Positions 5,739 to 13,435 of a DNA stretch of 16,954 nt are shown piece by piece. The notes under the pieces are model-generated. The model searched no databases and had not been told where the DNA came from. It saw nothing but the letters and a program-made list of their open reading frames with translations. Numbering within the stretch: the stretch's first letter is position 1; each line of letters starts with the position of its first letter. The stretch is from JBJFCE01 sp964437825. Lineage in GTDB: Bacteria; Bacillota; Clostridia; Lachnospirales; Lachnospiraceae. The stretch is taken from positions 1 through 16,954 of the forward strand of contig CAYTIH010000051.1 in assembly GCA_964437825.1 (NCBI GenBank). The letters are read 5' to 3'. The translations under genes were made by a program, and so were the position numbers.

Positions 5739-8663
5739 ATGACTTATCAATATGATTTATCCGGAACCTGGGCATTTTGCCTGGATAACGAAATGCAGGG
5801 AATGGACGGGCACTATGAATCCGGCGCTTTTCATGACACCATAACGCTGCCCGGCACTGCTTCGCAGGCGCATAAGGGTGCGCCCAATCCCGAAATAAAA
5901 ATTGATGCGTTAACCGAAGAATATAAAACCGAGGGCTATGCATGGTATCAAAGAAAGCTCTCCATCGCACCGGATGCCGTGGGCCGGCATGCTTTCCTGT
6001 TCCTGGAACGGACCAGAATCTCCCATGTATGGGTGGACGCAGTTTATGTCGGAACGCAAAACAGCCTTTGTACCTCACATACCTACGATTTGACAGATTA
6101 CATAAAAAATACACAGCCGGTCATTACCATTATGACCTCTAACACCGGTTATCCCACAAAAGGCGGGCACATGACATCTCCCGATACCCAGACCAACTGG
6201 AACGGTATTGTCGGAGCAATAACACTCTCCTTTTATCAGACACTGCACATAACTCACATCCGTACCGATGTGGACTATGACGCCAGAAAGCTGACGGCAA
6301 GGCTTAAGGTAACCAACTACGCAGATGCCTGTAACGCACTCCTGTGCGCAAAGGCCGCTGCCGTAACGCTTGCAGAGTATGGGAGGCAGCCTTCGTTCCT
6401 GCCCCTGATTACCGATCAGACCATTTCCTTAATTCCGGGGCAAAACGAAATCACTTTCGAAGCGGCGCTTCCAAAGGCCCTGCCTGACTGGGATGAATAT
6501 GACCCTGCCGTAATCCGGCTGTCAACAAAGGTAACACTTCCATCCGAGTCCTCCGATCAAACGGACGGTGCCTCCGGCAGAGACCATGACTCGATTGACA
6601 CATGGTTTGGCATCTGTAAGTTTGAAGCGAGAGGAACTCATTTTTATATCAATAACCGCAAAACCTTCCTGCGCGGCAAGCATGACGGAATGATCTTTCC
6701 GCTCACGGGCTATGCTCCCATGGATGTGGACGGCTGGCTGCGTGTAATGAAAACTGCTAAGGAATTCGGCATCAATCACTACCGCTGTCACACCTGCTGC
6801 CCTCCGCAGGCTGCTTTCCTTGCGGCTGACCTGCTTGGTATCTATTATCAGCCCGAGCTTCCTTTCTGGGGCACCTTCGCCGCAGAGGGAGAGAAAGAAT
6901 ATGATGAAGTAAATCAGACCTATTTGATTCAGGAAGGCTTCCGCATTCTGGATGAGTTCGGAAACCATCCTTCCTTTTGCATGATGTCCATGGGAAACGA
7001 GCTTTGGGGCAATCCGGAGGCAATCAACGATCTTCTGGGACGTTATAAAGCTTATGATCACAGACATTTGTATGCACAGGGCTCCAACAACTTTCAGTGG
7101 GTACCCAATATCCAGCCAAACGATGATTTTTTCAGCGGCGTGCGTTTTACGATTGACCGTCAGATCCGCGGCTCCTACGCCATGTGCGACGCCCCACAGG
7201 GACATGTCCAGACTGACCGCCCCTGTACGGACTTCAATTATGAGGATGCTATTTTCCCGCCTTACAGCGCAAAATCCTCAGAGGTTTCCGAGGATGGAAC
7301 CATTGAAATTCAGTATGGCACAGGCGTAAAAAGAGTCAAATTAACGGAAGCCGCTGCGGAACTGATTCCCAACGTTCCCGTTGTGTCTCACGAAATCGGC
7401 CAGTACGAAACCTATCCCGATTTTGATGAGATTCAAAAATATACCGGCGTCCTAAAGGCACGCAATTTTGAAACCTTCCGCGACCGCCTTGCCGAAAAGA
7501 ATCTCCTGCCCATGGCAAAGGATTATTTCCGTTCCTCCGGCGCACTGGCGGCAGCCTGCTACAAGGACGAGCTTGAAACGGCGCTTCGCACCAAGGATAT
7601 GGCAGGCTTTCAGATTCTGGACATTCAGGATTTCTCCGGTCAGGGGACGGCTCTGGTAGGAATGCTGGATGCCTTTATGGAAAATAAGGGCATCATCTCT
7701 GCAAAGGATTGGCGCTCCTTCTGCTCCGATGCTGTCATTCAGGCCGAATTTCCGACCTATATTCTGAAAAACGGTGATACTCTGCGCGGTCATCTCTCCC
7801 TGACCTGGTACCGGAAAGAGCTCCCGGCGCAGGCCGATATCCGGATCGGCTTCCTTCGGGTATCCGGTTCCTGTACGGAGTCCGTATACGAACAGACTCT
7901 GCACTTTGAAAAACCGCTTGCCGAAAACGGCTATCTAAGGCTTGCCGACTTTGAAATACCGGTTCCGGCCGGAAATGCTCCCGGCAGCTACCTGCTCACC
8001 GTCTCTATGAACGGTACGGACGTTACAAATTCCTACGAGCTTTGGACCTATCCCGAATATCAGAATGCGAACGCTGCGCCGGACGGCAGCTGCGTAACCT
8101 CGGATTTCGCGCAGGCCGTCAAATATACCCGGGAAGGAGGAGCCGTTGTTCTCTGTCTGAGTCCTTCGCAAAATCCAAACTCCGTTACCGGAACCTATGC
8201 CACGGACTTTTGGTGTTATCCCATGTTCCGCGGGATCTCCGAATGGATGAAAAAAGAATTACCCATAGGAACCATGGGACTGCTCATCCGAAATACTCAT
8301 CCGGCGCTGGCAGGCTTTCCCTGTCACTCCTACTCCACGCCGCAGTGGTGGGATATCGTCATGAATTCCTCATCCACGATTCTCGATCACAACATGATTG
8401 AGCCCGTGGTGCAGACCATTGATAACTTTGAACGCAATCACAGACTCGGCCTGATTTATGAAATTCAGATTGCAGGAGCCAAAGCTCCCGTCATCGTCTG
8501 CACCAGTCCGCTTCAGGATCTCATCGCAGACGGTCATGCCGAAGCTGCCTGCCTGCTTTCGAGCCTGTGCGATTATGCAAAGCACATAAAAGAATATCCC
8601 CATAGCGTCATCAACATGACAGAAAGCGAATTCTATGAATTGTTTGCAAAGCAGCCGGGCTAA
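5739..8663 (+). CDS. Large glycoside hydrolase family 2 enzyme
   Basis: Family GH2 enzymes are retaining exo-hydrolases (beta-galactosidase, beta-glucuronidase and others). This one has 974 residues. It starts with a jelly-roll sugar-binding domain (YDLSGTWAF near the start, WNGIVGAITL at about 154-163), then an Ig-like domain and a TIM barrel from about 290. MGNELWG (418-424) supplies the likely acid/base E421, and SHEIGQYE (550-557) the likely nucleophile E552. Their spacing of 131 residues is wide for the family. The C-terminal 180 residues resemble the class I glutamine-amidotransferase-like fold found in large GH2 proteins of Bacteroidetes. There is no signal peptide, so it should act on imported oligosaccharides. 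ATG 5739 is chosen because GAGGAGG lies six bases upstream; an in-frame TTG at 5700 has no such site. The GH43 neighbour suggests xylan- or arabinose-containing glycans. The substrate is not readable from sequence. Confidence 0.85.
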   Translation: MTYQYDLSGTWAFCLDNEMQGMDGHYESGAFHDTITLPGTASQAHKGAPNPEIKIDALTEEYKTEGYAWYQRKLSIAPDAVGRHAFLFLERTRISHVWVDAVYVGTQNSLCTSHTYDLTDYIKNTQPVITIMTSNTGYPTKGGHMTSPDTQTNWNGIVGAITLSFYQTLHITHIRTDVDYDARKLTARLKVTNYADACNALLCAKAAAVTLAEYGRQPSFLPLITDQTISLIPGQNEITFEAALPKALPDWDEYDPAVIRLSTKVTLPSESSDQTDGASGRDHDSIDTWFGICKFEARGTHFYINNRKTFLRGKHDGMIFPLTGYAPMDVDGWLRVMKTAKEFGINHYRCHTCCPPQAAFLAADLLGIYYQPELPFWGTFAAEGEKEYDEVNQTYLIQEGFRILDEFGNHPSFCMMSMGNELWGNPEAINDLLGRYKAYDHRHLYAQGSNNFQWVPNIQPNDDFFSGVRFTIDRQIRGSYAMCDAPQGHVQTDRPCTDFNYEDAIFPPYSAKSSEVSEDGTIEIQYGTGVKRVKLTEAAAELIPNVPVVSHEIGQYETYPDFDEIQKYTGVLKARNFETFRDRLAEKNLLPMAKDYFRSSGALAAACYKDELETALRTKDMAGFQILDIQDFSGQGTALVGMLDAFMENKGIISAKDWRSFCSDAVIQAEFPTYILKNGDTLRGHLSLTWYRKELPAQADIRIGFLRVSGSCTESVYEQTLHFEKPLAENGYLRLADFEIPVPAGNAPGSYLLTVSMNGTDVTNSYELWTYPEYQNANAAPDGSCVTSDFAQAVKYTREGGAVVLCLSPSQNPNSVTGTYATDFWCYPMFRGISEWMKKELPIGTMGLLIRNTHPALAGFPCHSYSTPQWWDIVMNSSSTILDHNMIEPVVQTIDNFERNHRLGLIYEIQIAGAKAPVIVCTSPLQDLIADGHAEAACLLSSLCDYAKHIKEYPHSVINMTESEFYELFAKQPG

Positions 8664-8695
8664 CCGGTTACGGCTTATTTGATTTACACAATATT

Positions 8696-8724
8696 GCTGC
8701 CTGCATCCATAGCCTGCAGACAGC
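8696..8724 (+). other. Hairpin directly before the GH43 ribosome site
   Basis: gctgcctgca (8696-8705) and tgcagacagc (8715-8724) pair at nine of ten positions around a nine-base loop. GGAAAGG follows at once. No T-run is present, so it is not a terminator. It may set the relative yield or stability of the GH43 part of the transcript. Confidence 0.45.
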
Positions 8725-8743
8725 GGAAAGGCATGGTTACACT

Positions 8744-10246
8744 ATGAAATATACAAATCCTATTATCAAAGGATGCTATCCTGATCCAAGCGTATGCCGT
8801 GCGCATGGAAAATACTATCTGGTATCCAGCTCCTTTCAATATTTTCCGGGTGTGCCGCTTTTTGAAAGCACGGATCTGGTTAACTGGCGCCAGATCGGCC
8901 ATGTTCTGACCCGAAAAAGCCAGGTGATGCTGGATAAGGTCAGAAGCTCCGGCGGCGTCTTTGCTCCGACCATCCGCTGTCATAACGGAAGATTTTATAT
9001 GGTCACCAACAATAATTCGACGCAGCAGAATTTTTATGTCTATACGGATGATATTTACGGAGAATGGTCCGATCCCGTCTATGTGGATCAGGACGGCATT
9101 GATCCTTCCCTTTTGTTCGACCAGGGTCATACCTATTTTATCAGTAACGGCAGTGATGACTGCGGCGAAAGCGGCATTGTGCAGTGTGAAATTGATATCC
9201 ATTCCGGAAAGAAGCTTTCCGAAAGCAAGTGTATCTGGCACGGCAGCGGAGGACGGTATCTGGAAAGTCCCCACATGTACTGTATTAACGGTACTTATTA
9301 TCTGATGGCAGCCGAGGGCGGTACGGAATACGGTCATATGATTACTTACGCCAGATCCGCCTCCGTATGGGGGCCTTTTGAAGAATACGCCTCTAATCCC
9401 GTTTTGACCAACCGGAATAAAGCGCCTGAACTCATTCAGGGGATCGGTCACGGCGACCTGATTCAGGATGCCTGCGGCAATTGGCACATTCTCTGCCTCG
9501 GTTTTCGCCAGATTCATTTATGGAAGCCCTTCCACACCCTGGGAAGGGAGGTTTTTCTGGTTCCTGTTCAATTTGATGACAAGGGATGGTTTACCGCCGG
9601 AAAGGACGGCAGCGCGGATTCGGAATATGAAATTGCCGGAGACTTTCTGCAGGAGGAAAAGCGCCGCTATACCTTTGATAATACGGCATGGCATATTGAC
9701 TGGTGCTATCTGCGCTATCCCGATCCCGCCGGATATGAGCTGTCCGATCACAAAGCTATTTTGCACGGAAGTACTATTACTCTGGACGATGCGGATTCTC
9801 CCACCTTTCTGGGACTCAGACAACGTGATTTTTCCTTCACGCTTTCGTCCCGGTTATCCATCGATGGCGGAGAAGCCGGTATCTGCGTGTATTCCTGCGA
9901 AAATGAGCATTATGAGGCGGCGATCCGAAAATCTCCGGACGGCTTTGAAGCCATACTGAGACTCAATATCGGCGATATCAAGCATATTCAGCATACCGTA
10001 AAGCTTCCTGACGGATGTGCGAAGCTGATCCTCCGCGCGGACAGCTGTGAATACCGCTTCAGCATCATCCGTGAACCGGACAGCCAAGATCCGGACGGCC
10101 ATTTAGATGAACTTTTGCTCGGAAGCGCTCAGTCAAAGTACCTCTCCAGCGAGGTTTCCGAAGGCTTTACCGGAGTCGTTCTCGGCTTGTACGCCGTATA
10201 TGACAATACTGCCGAATTTACGGATTTTGAGCTTATATATCATTGA
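8744..10246 (+). CDS. GH43 beta-xylosidase / alpha-L-arabinofuranosidase-like enzyme
   Basis: GH43 enzymes invert configuration and release xylose or arabinose from oligosaccharide ends. The 500-residue protein has the family layout: a five-bladed propeller (about 1-300) and a C-terminal beta-sandwich (about 305-500) as in GH43 beta-xylosidases. The likely catalytic residues are D14 in YPDPS (base), D120 in DGIDPS (pKa modulator) and E174 in RYLESPH (acid); H236 in GHGD is also conserved. The opening, with PGVPLFESTDLVNWRQIGH, is typical of the beta-xylosidase branch. There is no signal peptide, so it is cytoplasmic. It begins 80 bases after the GH2 gene on the same strand, with only a loose GGAAAGG site, and is followed by a terminator. 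Arabinofuranosidase activity is possible; the sequence does not separate the two. Confidence 0.9.
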   Translation: MKYTNPIIKGCYPDPSVCRAHGKYYLVSSSFQYFPGVPLFESTDLVNWRQIGHVLTRKSQVMLDKVRSSGGVFAPTIRCHNGRFYMVTNNNSTQQNFYVYTDDIYGEWSDPVYVDQDGIDPSLLFDQGHTYFISNGSDDCGESGIVQCEIDIHSGKKLSESKCIWHGSGGRYLESPHMYCINGTYYLMAAEGGTEYGHMITYARSASVWGPFEEYASNPVLTNRNKAPELIQGIGHGDLIQDACGNWHILCLGFRQIHLWKPFHTLGREVFLVPVQFDDKGWFTAGKDGSADSEYEIAGDFLQEEKRRYTFDNTAWHIDWCYLRYPDPAGYELSDHKAILHGSTITLDDADSPTFLGLRQRDFSFTLSSRLSIDGGEAGICVYSCENEHYEAAIRKSPDGFEAILRLNIGDIKHIQHTVKLPDGCAKLILRADSCEYRFSIIREPDSQDPDGHLDELLLGSAQSKYLSSEVSEGFTGVVLGLYAVYDNTAEFTDFELIYH

Positions 10247-10288
10247 TGTTTCATCTACCTTACCCAGAATATCGGATCAACCCCAAAA

Positions 10289-10325
10289 ACGGTATCCGGA
10301 AGGTCTTACCCATTTCGGATACCGT
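10289..10325. terminator. Rho-independent terminator, probably bidirectional
   Basis: ACGGTATCCG (10289-10298) and CGGATACCGT (10316-10325) form a perfect ten-base stem. On the plus strand CTATTTTAT follows and ends the GH43 unit. On the minus strand TTTTT follows directly, which fits better and ends the M20 operon and the kinase remnant. Confidence 0.85.
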
Positions 10326-10330
10326 CTATT

Positions 10331-10488
10331 TTATCCCAAACATTTCTGCAGCAGCCGCATGAGGTCTTTGACATCAATCGACTTTGCCAAATGCGCATTC
10401 ATTCCGCAGTCCGGACAAATACCACTATGCATATCGCAATAATACTCAGAAAACTCCGCATTAAAAAGCTCTTGATCTTATGATCCAT
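10331..10488 (-). pseudogene. Remnant of a hybrid sensor histidine kinase (internal deletion)
   Basis: Two fragments in different frames meet here. The first starts at ATG 10488 and reads MDHKIKSFLMRSFLSIIAIC, continuing as a membrane segment to a stop at 10399 (29 residues); it looks like the start of a membrane sensor. The second, at 10405-10331 in another frame, reads GMNAHLAKSIDVKDLMRLLQ and then KCLG before the stop. This closely matches the last helix-strand-helix of receiver domains in hybrid kinases, where (A)GMNAHLAKP is standard. The whole middle (sensor, HisKA, ATPase and most of the receiver) is missing and the frame is shifted. The remnant begins 26 bases after the M20 stop codon and is followed by a terminator on its strand. 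The receiver match is strong; assigning the N-terminal piece to the same gene is inference. Confidence 0.6.
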
Positions 10489-10513
10489 AAAGCGTCATCA
10501 TCCTTCACCTTTT

Positions 10514-11962
10514 TTACAATACCTGAAGTAATCTTTCATAAAACTCGACCGTCTTTAGCAAAGTTTCAATCGGAACGCGCTCATCGTTTCCATGGATCAT
10601 CGCACGTTCTTCTTTGCTGAGACGCATCGCAGAAAATCGATATACCTTATCCGTAATACGGCAATAATGCCTGGAATCAGAGCATGCCATCATCAAATAC
10701 GGAGAAACGATTGCCTCTGGCCATGTGGAATGAATCACCCGGCTTAATTTCTGCCATTCCTCACAGGAAGTATCGGAGCATATGGAAGGATTCATCCCAT
10801 TCACAAGACGAATCTCGATGCTATCGTTACGAACCGTTTTCTTCAGATACTGCTCTGCAGACTCTATGGTATCTCCGCCCATCAGCCGCATGTTGATCCC
10901 AAAGGAAGCCTTCGGCGGCAGAACATTGTACGCCCTGCTGCCCTCCATTCGTGTAACGGCAACCGTAGTGCGCATCATGGCATTTAATTCTCCGCCTGAT
11001 TTTTTGCAGATCATATCCAGCAACGGTTCAAAGCACCAGAGGTTTGCAAAAATCAGTTTATAGGCAAAAGAAGAATATCTGCCAAGCGTATTGAACATCT
11101 CCGCCACAGGCTTGGTAAGATGCCTTTGAAACGGATGCTTTTCTATCTGTATAATCGCATCGGATAACTGACCGCAGACCGTATGTACCGGCGGCGTGGA
11201 TGCATGGCCGCCCCGGGACTCCAGTGTAAAATCCATATTTACACTGCCCTTCTCACCGATTCCCACAAGTGCGCACTCTCCGGACACTCCCGGGAATACA
11301 TGATCGACCACGGCGCCGCCCTCATCTACCACAATTTCAGGCTTTACATGATGCTCCTTTAGCCATGTAACAATATCCGCACAGCTCTCACCGTCAATTT
11401 CCTCCTCCCCGGAGAAAGAAAAATATAAATCGTTCTTTGGTCTGTATCCTTCGGACAGCAGCTGCTCCGCAGCCTCCAGAAGTCCGCACAGCGTCCCTTT
11501 CGTATCAAGCGTTCCCCTTCCCCAGATACAGCCGTCCTCGATCAGGCCTTCAAATGGCGGCTTTGTCCAACCTTCTTCATTGACCGGCACCACATCATAA
11601 TGCGCCATACAGACGCCGGGAGCCTGATCGGATTCTCCTTTCAGAAAATATAAAAGCCCCGTTTTCCCGATATGCGTCAGCGTACAGGCTTCATGCACCT
11701 TCGGAAAACGCTCCTTTAAAAGCTCCTGAAATTTTATAAATTCCGCCCGGTCTACCAGAGAATCATCCCGGTTTGATACCGTTTTACAGCGGATCATATC
11801 CACCATATCCCGTACCACTTTGTCCCGGTCAATCGTAACCTTCTGTTCCAATATTTCCGGCTCAGGCAGCGGTTTAAACTTCGCCGCACGCACCAAAACC
11901 ACTGCCAAAAACAGCGCAATAACCAAAAGCACACATAGCCCAATGACAAATCCGACACTCAT
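10514..11962 (-). CDS. Membrane-anchored M20 metallopeptidase (carboxypeptidase S-like)
   Basis: M20 enzymes are di-zinc peptidases or amidohydrolases. This 482-residue protein resembles the carboxypeptidase S/PM20D1 branch, which cleaves small peptides or N-acyl amino acids. An N-terminal membrane helix (about 4-24) anchors it. Likely metal ligands are H121 in AHYDVVP, D153 in RGTLDTKG, E187 in SGEEE, D213 in VVDEGG and H457 in MIHGND; E186 would be the catalytic base. GGHAS (251-255) marks the lid domain. The start at 11962 is chosen because AAGGAAGGGG lies seven bases upstream. A longer reading to 12028 would run into the upstream gene. It follows the small membrane protein by 16 bases and the DUF5058-like gene, so it probably works on what those two transport. 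The substrate is unknown. Confidence 0.9.
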   Translation of the reverse strand: MSVGFVIGLCVLLVIALFLAVVLVRAAKFKPLPEPEILEQKVTIDRDKVVRDMVDMIRCKTVSNRDDSLVDRAEFIKFQELLKERFPKVHEACTLTHIGKTGLLYFLKGESDQAPGVCMAHYDVVPVNEEGWTKPPFEGLIEDGCIWGRGTLDTKGTLCGLLEAAEQLLSEGYRPKNDLYFSFSGEEEIDGESCADIVTWLKEHHVKPEIVVDEGGAVVDHVFPGVSGECALVGIGEKGSVNMDFTLESRGGHASTPPVHTVCGQLSDAIIQIEKHPFQRHLTKPVAEMFNTLGRYSSFAYKLIFANLWCFEPLLDMICKKSGGELNAMMRTTVAVTRMEGSRAYNVLPPKASFGINMRLMGGDTIESAEQYLKKTVRNDSIEIRLVNGMNPSICSDTSCEEWQKLSRVIHSTWPEAIVSPYLMMACSDSRHYCRITDKVYRFSAMRLSKEERAMIHGNDERVPIETLLKTVEFYERLLQVL

Positions 11963-11978
11963 TTCCGTTCCCCTTCCT

Positions 11979-12635
11979 TTAAAGGATTCCTTTTTTATAC
12001 AAAATCCTGGCAACCCCGATCGAGACAAGCGCTCCCACCGGCACCAAAATTCCTACACTGCCTGCCAGCGACGGCACAGCAAGGAAAATCACAATCATAA
12101 ATACCAGCGGCGCTATGGCAATTTTCCAGTTTTTACTTATGTAAACCACAGCCAGTCCGCCGAACAACGCGGGCAGGATATTGTCAAACGCCGGTTTTAA
12201 AGCAGGGGAATCCAGAATCGGTGACAAATACGATAACAAAATGACACCAAGTGCAATAACTATTGTCGTTACAATGGAGCTCGTGGCTACCGCAATCGTG
12301 GAGATCACCTCCCCCTCCTCTGTTCCCGGTTTCACCTGCGCATTTTCCATCGCATTTAAGGCGCTTGGGGCCTTCAGGCTGGACAGATTCCCGGTTACAA
12401 AGGCCAGATACGAACCGCCTGTTCCGAGCATCGGACAATAAGTGATGATTTCTATAATCCCCACTGTCCAGTAAATCGGCGCAACGCCCAATAGTCCCTT
12501 TAATACCGCTGTTCCCTCAGGCCATGCACGATAATACAGACAGGCCGCCGCAGGGACCGCCAAAACCACGACAACCGCTGTCCAAATCCAGATTTTTCCG
12601 TATACATGCGTCATATCTTCATATGTTTTCTTCAT
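11979..12635 (-). CDS. Small multi-span membrane protein, partner of the DUF5058-like protein
   Basis: I do not recognise a named family with certainty. The 218-residue protein is highly hydrophobic, with about five to six membrane segments (near 17-34, 44-66, 112-138, 145-165, 171-190 and 193-212). A hydrophilic loop at 82-110 contains GNLSSLKAPSALNAME and a cluster of acidic residues. Such a polar loop between membrane segments could belong to a transport core. The ATG at 12635 has a GGGAGGAAC site upstream; a TTG at 12659 would overlap the upstream gene and lacks a site. It begins 16 bases after the stop of the DUF5058-like gene and ends 16 bases before the M20 peptidase. It is probably the second subunit of a two-part permease; this rests on gene order and topology only. 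Confidence 0.7.
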   Translation of the reverse strand: MKKTYEDMTHVYGKIWIWTAVVVVLAVPAAACLYYRAWPEGTAVLKGLLGVAPIYWTVGIIEIITYCPMLGTGGSYLAFVTGNLSSLKAPSALNAMENAQVKPGTEEGEVISTIAVATSSIVTTIVIALGVILLSYLSPILDSPALKPAFDNILPALFGGLAVVYISKNWKIAIAPLVFMIVIFLAVPSLAGSVGILVPVGALVSIGVARILYKKGIL

Positions 12636-12651
12636 ACTCCGTTCCTCCCTG

Positions 12652-13374
12652 TTATCCAATCAGCGGCGTAATGACACACGCAAATATCATGGCTCCTACC
12701 ATACTAACGGAAAGAGCATAGGTTTCCAGCCATTTCATACCGCATTTTTTTATCAGCAGTCCGCATACTGCCATGAGCAGCGCGGAAAACAGCAGGACGA
12801 ACAATGGGATAAAGCCTGCCAGACCGGAATGAATATCCGCAAAAACCATACCAAGGAATGCGGAAATCATTCCGAGGAACATCGCCGTCATCAGAATATC
12901 ACTCCACTTGGCGTCCCGCTTTTTGATATTAAGCATTCCCTTCTGCAGGGGTTTTAACAGAATCGGTGTAAATACAATACTCGGCAAAATGCCAAGCGTC
13001 ATAACCCACGCAATCGCAGTATATACCTTCGGGTCGGTAATGGTTTCCGACAAGGAAATCCCAAGCGCGGTCGCCGTTGAGGTTGCCGCCGGAAGCTCAT
13101 AGGTAATCGCACCGATCACACTCATTCGAATCCACGGCAGCGGAATTCCCAGAAACTTTGACAACGTAATCACGCCCAGCAGTATGGAAACTGCCGGTGC
13201 AATTGTGAAAATCGCCGTCGATACAACGGTTTTGCGAAGTACTTCTTTTTTCATACCAATGGCAATCCCATGCCGGCAGGCACGGATCAGGAAAAAGAAT
13301 GACTGGACAATGACAAACAAAATGACAATCACTGCCATCATATACATAAAGGAGCTGTTAACACTGAATTTCAT
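12652..13374 (-). CDS. DUF5058-like multi-span membrane protein, probable permease subunit
   Basis: The 240-residue protein has about seven hydrophobic segments (near 10-30, 50-70, 80-103, 118-140, 160-178, 186-208 and 217-238). The stretch HGIAIGMKKEVLRKT followed by IPLPWIRMSVIGAITYEL matches my memory of the DUF5058 family, whose function is not established. No ATP-binding or periplasmic-binding component is nearby, so a secondary transporter or channel is more likely than an ABC system. The start has an excellent site (TAGGAGG, six bases before ATG). It follows the MATE gene by 61 bases without a terminator, and I see no convincing promoter in that gap, so it may be read from upstream. 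The family name needs a profile search; being a membrane protein is certain. Confidence 0.7.
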   Translation of the reverse strand: MKFSVNSSFMYMMAVIVILFVIVQSFFFLIRACRHGIAIGMKKEVLRKTVVSTAIFTIAPAVSILLGVITLSKFLGIPLPWIRMSVIGAITYELPAATSTATALGISLSETITDPKVYTAIAWVMTLGILPSIVFTPILLKPLQKGMLNIKKRDAKWSDILMTAMFLGMISAFLGMVFADIHSGLAGFIPLFVLLFSALLMAVCGLLIKKCGMKWLETYALSVSMVGAMIFACVITPLIG

Positions 13375-13435
13375 AGATACCTCCTACGTGAATTGTTATA
13401 TGTTTTCCGCTTCTAAACAGCGCTCTGCCTTCCGG

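Noticed and set aside
8684..9517. Minus-strand open frame of 277 codons inside GH43
   Set aside because: It is antisense to the catalytic domain of a clear GH43 gene and shows no ribosome site or family motif.
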